The position numbers and the translations under genes were made by a program. A stretch of 64,000 nt of DNA, from positions 9,965,517 to 10,029,516 of the forward strand of contig OX235263.1 of NCBI GenBank assembly GCA_944472135.2. The letters run 5' to 3'. The notes below the pieces were generated by a model. It was not told the origin of the DNA and did no database searches. It worked only from the letters and a program-made list of their open reading frames with translations. This DNA is from Trichobilharzia regenti (lineage: Eukaryota > Platyhelminthes > Trematoda > Strigeidida > Schistosomatidae). Positions 56,001-62,000 of this stretch are shown here, piece by piece. How positions within the stretch are numbered: position 1 is the first letter of the stretch; each line of letters starts with the position of its first letter.

Positions 56001-59000
56001 AAGTACAAGTACTGAAGGTTGTACCAGTGACAACTGTTTCTGCCTTTTCTAACTTTTGTCAGCTTTAATTACCCAATCAAATTTTGTTAATCTCAGCTAT
56101 GAGTCACTTTCGAAAATAATTACAAGTATATAGCTAATCCCCAGACAGTGCATCGGATGGTTCAATGGTAGGGTGCTTACCAGACAAATAAGAGAATGTG
56201 TTTTAATCCCTAGCTGATGTACTCCTAAGTCTGAACAAGTTTAATAGCCAGGAAAAGACGGAAGTTCGAAGGTTTGGCTAGCAATCCTACCCGTGAGTTC
56301 TACAACATTACCGTTGCCTGAAATTCAAAGCTTGAAACTGAAGTTTCCAATTGGAAGGTAGATGAATTAGATTAAAATGAATCACACTACTATGTTATAC
56401 TACTTACCGTCTTCACTGACATATATAGCATCAAGGAGATTGCATACACGTGATGTAAATCATTCTGATTTCCAAGGGAGACCTTGAAGTATTTCTGCCT
56501 TCAGATGCGGAAATAGTGAATATGATTCTACGCCTCACTACTTTACCTAAGTAACTAGTCAGAATTTGTGAGGTTTTCATTGATTCGGTCCCCTGTAGTG
56601 AGACAGTCTAGATGAACTACTGATGATTTCAGCTCTGAGTGTCTAGTCCGCTTCCATCTAGGTAGAAAGCGCTAAAGTTTGACGTGAGTGGTCTCTCATT
56701 ACTCACACATCAATCGGTAGTATGTTATGTGACTTAAAGAGGGCTGAACGGTGACCCGCGTGACGTCTACGGTTGGATCACTGGCCGATGCACTTTTAAA
56801 GCTCACCCACTTCTCGAGTGGCAGTAACCTTTTAAAAAAAGGAAGTTTGGGCGTGAAGTTAGCTACTTGATATTGTGCAAACAGCCCACGTGCTGCTAAA
56901 ACTTAAAAACTGGAAGTTCTATGTTCCACTCACAATTCAATAGAATGTAAAAATAACTCAAAGAGCGATAATTCGGTATTGTATCTGATTACTTGGATTA
57001 CCTTCCCAACATCCTCTAAGCGGATTGCTGAGAGAGAGGTGTAACTGATTCCAATACCTATGTAGACCAGAAAAGAGTCAATTAGATGGTTGAATAATTT
57101 CTTAAGTCAGTGTTCTACGCAACTGTGTAGTTGGGATTCCATAATCAATCGTTTTCAACTTTTTATCTGTCATTGTTATTATGGACAGGTATTTTCCTTA
57201 TCAGATAAATTTATTATTAAATAATATTTTTAGTGTATATTTTTTTGTAAACATCACATTTTGTTCTGAGATGGTTAGTGGTTATGATATCTTGAGTTTC
57301 TAAGTACTGCAGCGCGTGTCTACAGCTTTATGTAGATCCACGTTGTTTTGAAGCAGACAACTTGGTTCATTGACAATTGAAGACTAAAGGTTAGCATCAT
57401 AAACAACTCTGCTTAACTAGTTCCTCGAGGGTCTATCGTTTGATTACTATGTGATTCATTGGAGTTACAGAAACATGTCTATTTCGCCGAAACTCGACAG
57501 GATAATTGATCTTTTGAGGGTAGGTTAAAAGGGGGGGGGGGCGGGATCAAAAGTGGAAACGGATCTCAGAATACTATGATCTATGGCCATCTTTTGAACG
57601 ATTTTTCGGACTTTTATTTCTCCTTACCTCTGGCTATTGCTCAAAGTGAGTGGTAAGATATATTGAGGTAGTTGCTGCAGTATAATTGGTCACACTATAG
57701 AGTATAACAACCCATGTCAATAACCTAGTGGAAATATTCCCAACACTAAGCCATTTTTTTGATTTTGTTGGTCTTCTGGACGGGTCACCCTTCAGGATTC
57801 TACAGAATGATCATGAGAACACTTGAGAAATATTATCCCAGTGAGATAAATAGGTCACCAATTGAAATAAAATTCAACCTTGTTCGATGATTTTATGAAC
57901 AAAAAGTGGTTTGGATTGACTATAAGAACCCCAATGACAAACCGATAAAGATAATAATAATAATAATAACTATTTGTTTTATTCGAAAACACTACTCATA
58001 ATGCAGTGTGGAATTTTCAGCATTTTGTACAGTATTGGATCTAATTTACTCGACAACAACACTTAACCAAATTGGATAACATCCGTCAACTTGAGGCGTT
58101 AGCAGAAACGGTAGGGTCACAATGATGTACAAATGTAAAGTGACAAGAACAGTAATAATAATATTAGTATTAATAACACAAAATTATAAGATAAGGGAGA
58201 AATGGTGAGTGTCACCATCAAATTACAAATATGGGAGTATAAGTGAGCCATTTTTTATGCTAATTGTACAGTAAGCCATAAGTTTCACGTTTAAAACTAT
58301 CTTTAAATTAAATTCTGCGTCGGTGGTATAGCGGTTAGGACGCCAGCCGACCATGCATATGGTCTGGGGTTCGATCCCCGGCCGGCGCACTCCTTTACCT
58401 CACTCAGCCAGAAATAATGCTGGTAAAGAGGAAAGGTTGGGCATGAGGCTAGCAACCCCATCCTGTAAAAATGAAACACTGCTAGAGAAACTTCAAGCAC
58501 TAGCTTGGAGCCCTATGCTCCACTGGAAACGTGAAGGAAAAATTATTATAAAAAAAATTAAATTCTAATTTGGCTTGGTTCCACACAGTATTTTGGTACA
58601 AGTATGAAAATTTCAGCATGTGATATCGGTAGGCCAAATTTAGCACGCCCCGCATTGATATCAGGTATGCATCGACCGGGCCATGTGGATGGTCGGCGAC
58701 AGTCCTAAAAACGCTGTACCTCCAACGCACACAGAACGCGAGCCAAATAGGTATCCTTGGGTTTTGATACTTGTGCGAGTGAGCATTTAATCTATGTAGT
58801 GACTTCTAGTCCTGCTGGATGAGATGTAAAGTGATATTCAAGAGTTAGAGAGGGTGCCATCCTGAAAAATTATTTTGTCTTGGGTAATTTGTATTCTTTA
58901 AAATTTTCTATCCTTCGTGGTTCAAGTGTTTATCCGATTGGCCGTTAACTTGGATAGCTGTGCCTTAGTCTAACCGTTTCACTTCTCCATGTCACGTTCT

Positions 59001-62000
59001 TAGTACAGATGCGAATTCCCCGACTCTTTGATACTTTATTTTTAATTTTTTTATTTCGTATTTTTAAAGATTCAAAAACCAATGAACCAATTGAAGATGT
59101 AGCTGTTGGCTGGGATATTCGACGATCAAATGGAGCTATTGTGAATATGGGTATTTTAGCAGATCAAGTTACACAAGAAATGAATCAAATTAATTTCTAT
59201 TCAATGAAACCGTTGAATTCATTCACTGATGATATACAAGGCAGATGTTTAGTGTATCGAGGAAATCAAATCTATCGATCAGATTATTTCAAGGTTAAAG
59301 TTTCTACTACACCTAAAGAGACAGAGATTGAAGGTAAGTGTCTTGACCGATCTACTCTAACTCAACGTTGACTTATTTAAGTGGCAGTATTCAAATACTC
59401 AATGAGATGCTCACTAGCGACTTGCCCTATTCAAGCAGGTAGTTACCTGGGGTTCTAGTGAAAAGTCGTGACCAGTAGGGTGCGGCAAGTCGGGTGTGAG
59501 GACAAATACTCGCCGAAGACATTGGCTAGCGGTTGCGGTATGTTGTGAATTGGCAGAAGTTAGAATTCATGAGCCATTGGATCGGGTCCCAGTGACTGGA
59601 TGGTCTACGAGCTAGTTCACCTTATAACCAGAAGGCCCTGGGCTCGAACCCTTTCGGTGAGTGCGTACTGCTGAAGAGTCCCAAACTAGGACGAAGCAAC
59701 TGTCCAGTACTCCCAGGTTTTCCAATGGTTCTCTAACCAATGTCAGCTCATGATGAAATCCTGTAACCAATCAAATCCCTACAAACCAACAGCTGAACTC
59801 CATTATCTATTGACTTGGTTCTAAGAGGAACACAGAGCCTGAACAACTCGTCTCCAGTCTAGACAGTTCTCTGATACCACCTTCACACTTGACACTACAA
59901 CTGCTCGCAAGCTTAAGTTTCCTCCTCAGATGATCTTCGTCGCACCTCGAATATTCGACTCATCGCTTAAGGGTTTAGCCTGTTAAAAGGTCTGAATATC
60001 TGAATCAAACTACTGACCATAGTTAGGATTATCATCCAAAGAGAGATTATGTTTTTCAAATATTGGCTTGCAGGGATTCGATTGATTGGTTATACGATTT
60101 CATTCTGAGCTGACATCGGTTAGAGAGAACCATTGAAAAACCATCAGGGAGTACTGAACAGCCAGTTGTCTTTGTGCTAGTTTGAGGCTCACTTCAGCAG
60201 TACGCACACACCGCAGAAGTTCGAACCCAAGCCGATCTCGAAGACCGTTTAGGCACTGGGAAATTATCTACTAGCCATCCCATGAGTTCTAAATTCTGCC
60301 AATTCACGACATAGCGCGACTACAAGTGGGTGTCATCTTTGGTGAGTATTCTTCCTCATACCCGACCTGGTGTACCCCACTAGTCGCGACTTCCCACTAG
60401 AACCCCAGGTAACTACCTTCCTGATTACGTTTTATGTAAGGAGGATAAGAATAGCCAAATACTGAGGTTTAAGTGAATTTTAGATTTTCCCGTCGATTGA
60501 TTGGACTGAAGTGCTCGGCCTCAGGTTGACATGTCGGCTTCTTGTGCAGATGTTTTGGCATTTTAAACTATGGGCGCTGGGTTCAAGCCTCAGTGGTAGC
60601 ATCATCACTCACTGAGAAATGCAGGTACATCCAGTTGATGAGTCCCAAATAGGACGAAATACTCATCCCGGATTCCACTGCTAGTCACCATCCACCAATT
60701 AAATATTGAGGTTATTGAAAAAATGTGTAGCCTGAGTTATATTATTTGTATAATTGCCTTGCCCCTTTGTTTAAACTGGTCTGTTTGACTGATACGTTCA
60801 CACTATCTTTCCAGACAACCTATTCAGTGCTAACTTCAAAATGAAGTGAGCTTTTGAGTCAATGAGATTTACTGTTTCTCCTGATGATAGCCATTATTGC
60901 GAATGATTCTTTTCGGAGTTTTCCCTAGGCTCTCGTCCACCTGTATTAATACTGATCGTTTCACTGAGTTGGGTGTTGACTTTTTACTTTTGTTGACCTT
61001 TATTCAAGTCAAAGTGTTGTTCTCAAGAAACAGCATCTCTGACTGAGATTAGAATTAAATCCAGTTGATGAGTCTTGGCTGGACTGATTTACACATTCTG
61101 GATTCCACTGTAAGTCACCAACAGTTGAATAATAATATTATGTCATTCTCAAGATATACGCACTAGATACAGAATTTCGACCAGAATAAGCTGCATTCAG
61201 GGAAGGCAAATCATGTTCTGACCAAATTGCAACTCTACGCATCATCATCACAGAACAAAGCATCGAATGGCAATCAAACCTCCAAATCAACTTTATAGAC
61301 TTTGGAAAGGCCTTCGACAGACAGCGTTGACCACGAAGTAATTTGGAAACTACTCAAGTACTACGGCTTATAGTGCCCAAATATTCATCAACCTTATTCA
61401 ACAGCTGTACGACAACGGCACATGTCAAATCATCCACAACGGAAAACTCAGCTAGGCGTTTGGAGTAAACACAGGAGTCAGACAAGGGTGCTTATTATTA
61501 CCCATGATATTCCTAATTGTGGTGGACTGACTGGATCATGCGTCAGACAGTGGGAAACGAGATGACAGGGATATCCTGGACCGATGTGGAGAACCTAGAA
61601 GACCTGGATTTCGGGCGTGGATGATTTGTGTTTGATGTCACACACAGTCGACGACTTACAAGCGAAAACCGACCGACGAACTGGTCGAAGAAGCAGCCGG
61701 TCAAGACAGGCCTCCAGGTGAACATAGACAAGATGGAGATTATGAAAATAAAAAACCAACCAACAACAACAACAGCAACATCCAGCGCCATCACCACAAA
61801 CAGGAGGGATTTGAAAGAGGTTATTTCATTCATTCACTTATCTGGTCAGGGAGCATTGTCTCAACTACAGGCCAGAGGAACTGACGACGATGTCAAATCG
61901 AGCGAGAATCGGGAAGGCGAGAAACACACACATTCATCAACGAAATGAAACCAATCTGGAAATCTTCATCACTCAACACCAACAGCAACAGAATTCAGTC

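Noticed and set aside
57531..57541. G-run as G-quadruplex
   Set aside because: A single run of 11 G without further tracts cannot support a stable intramolecular quadruplex by the usual rule.
58317..58388. tRNA-like cloverleaf candidate
   Set aside because: The acceptor-like stem pairs, but there is no consistent anticodon stem and the same head recurs with a SINE tail at several sites.
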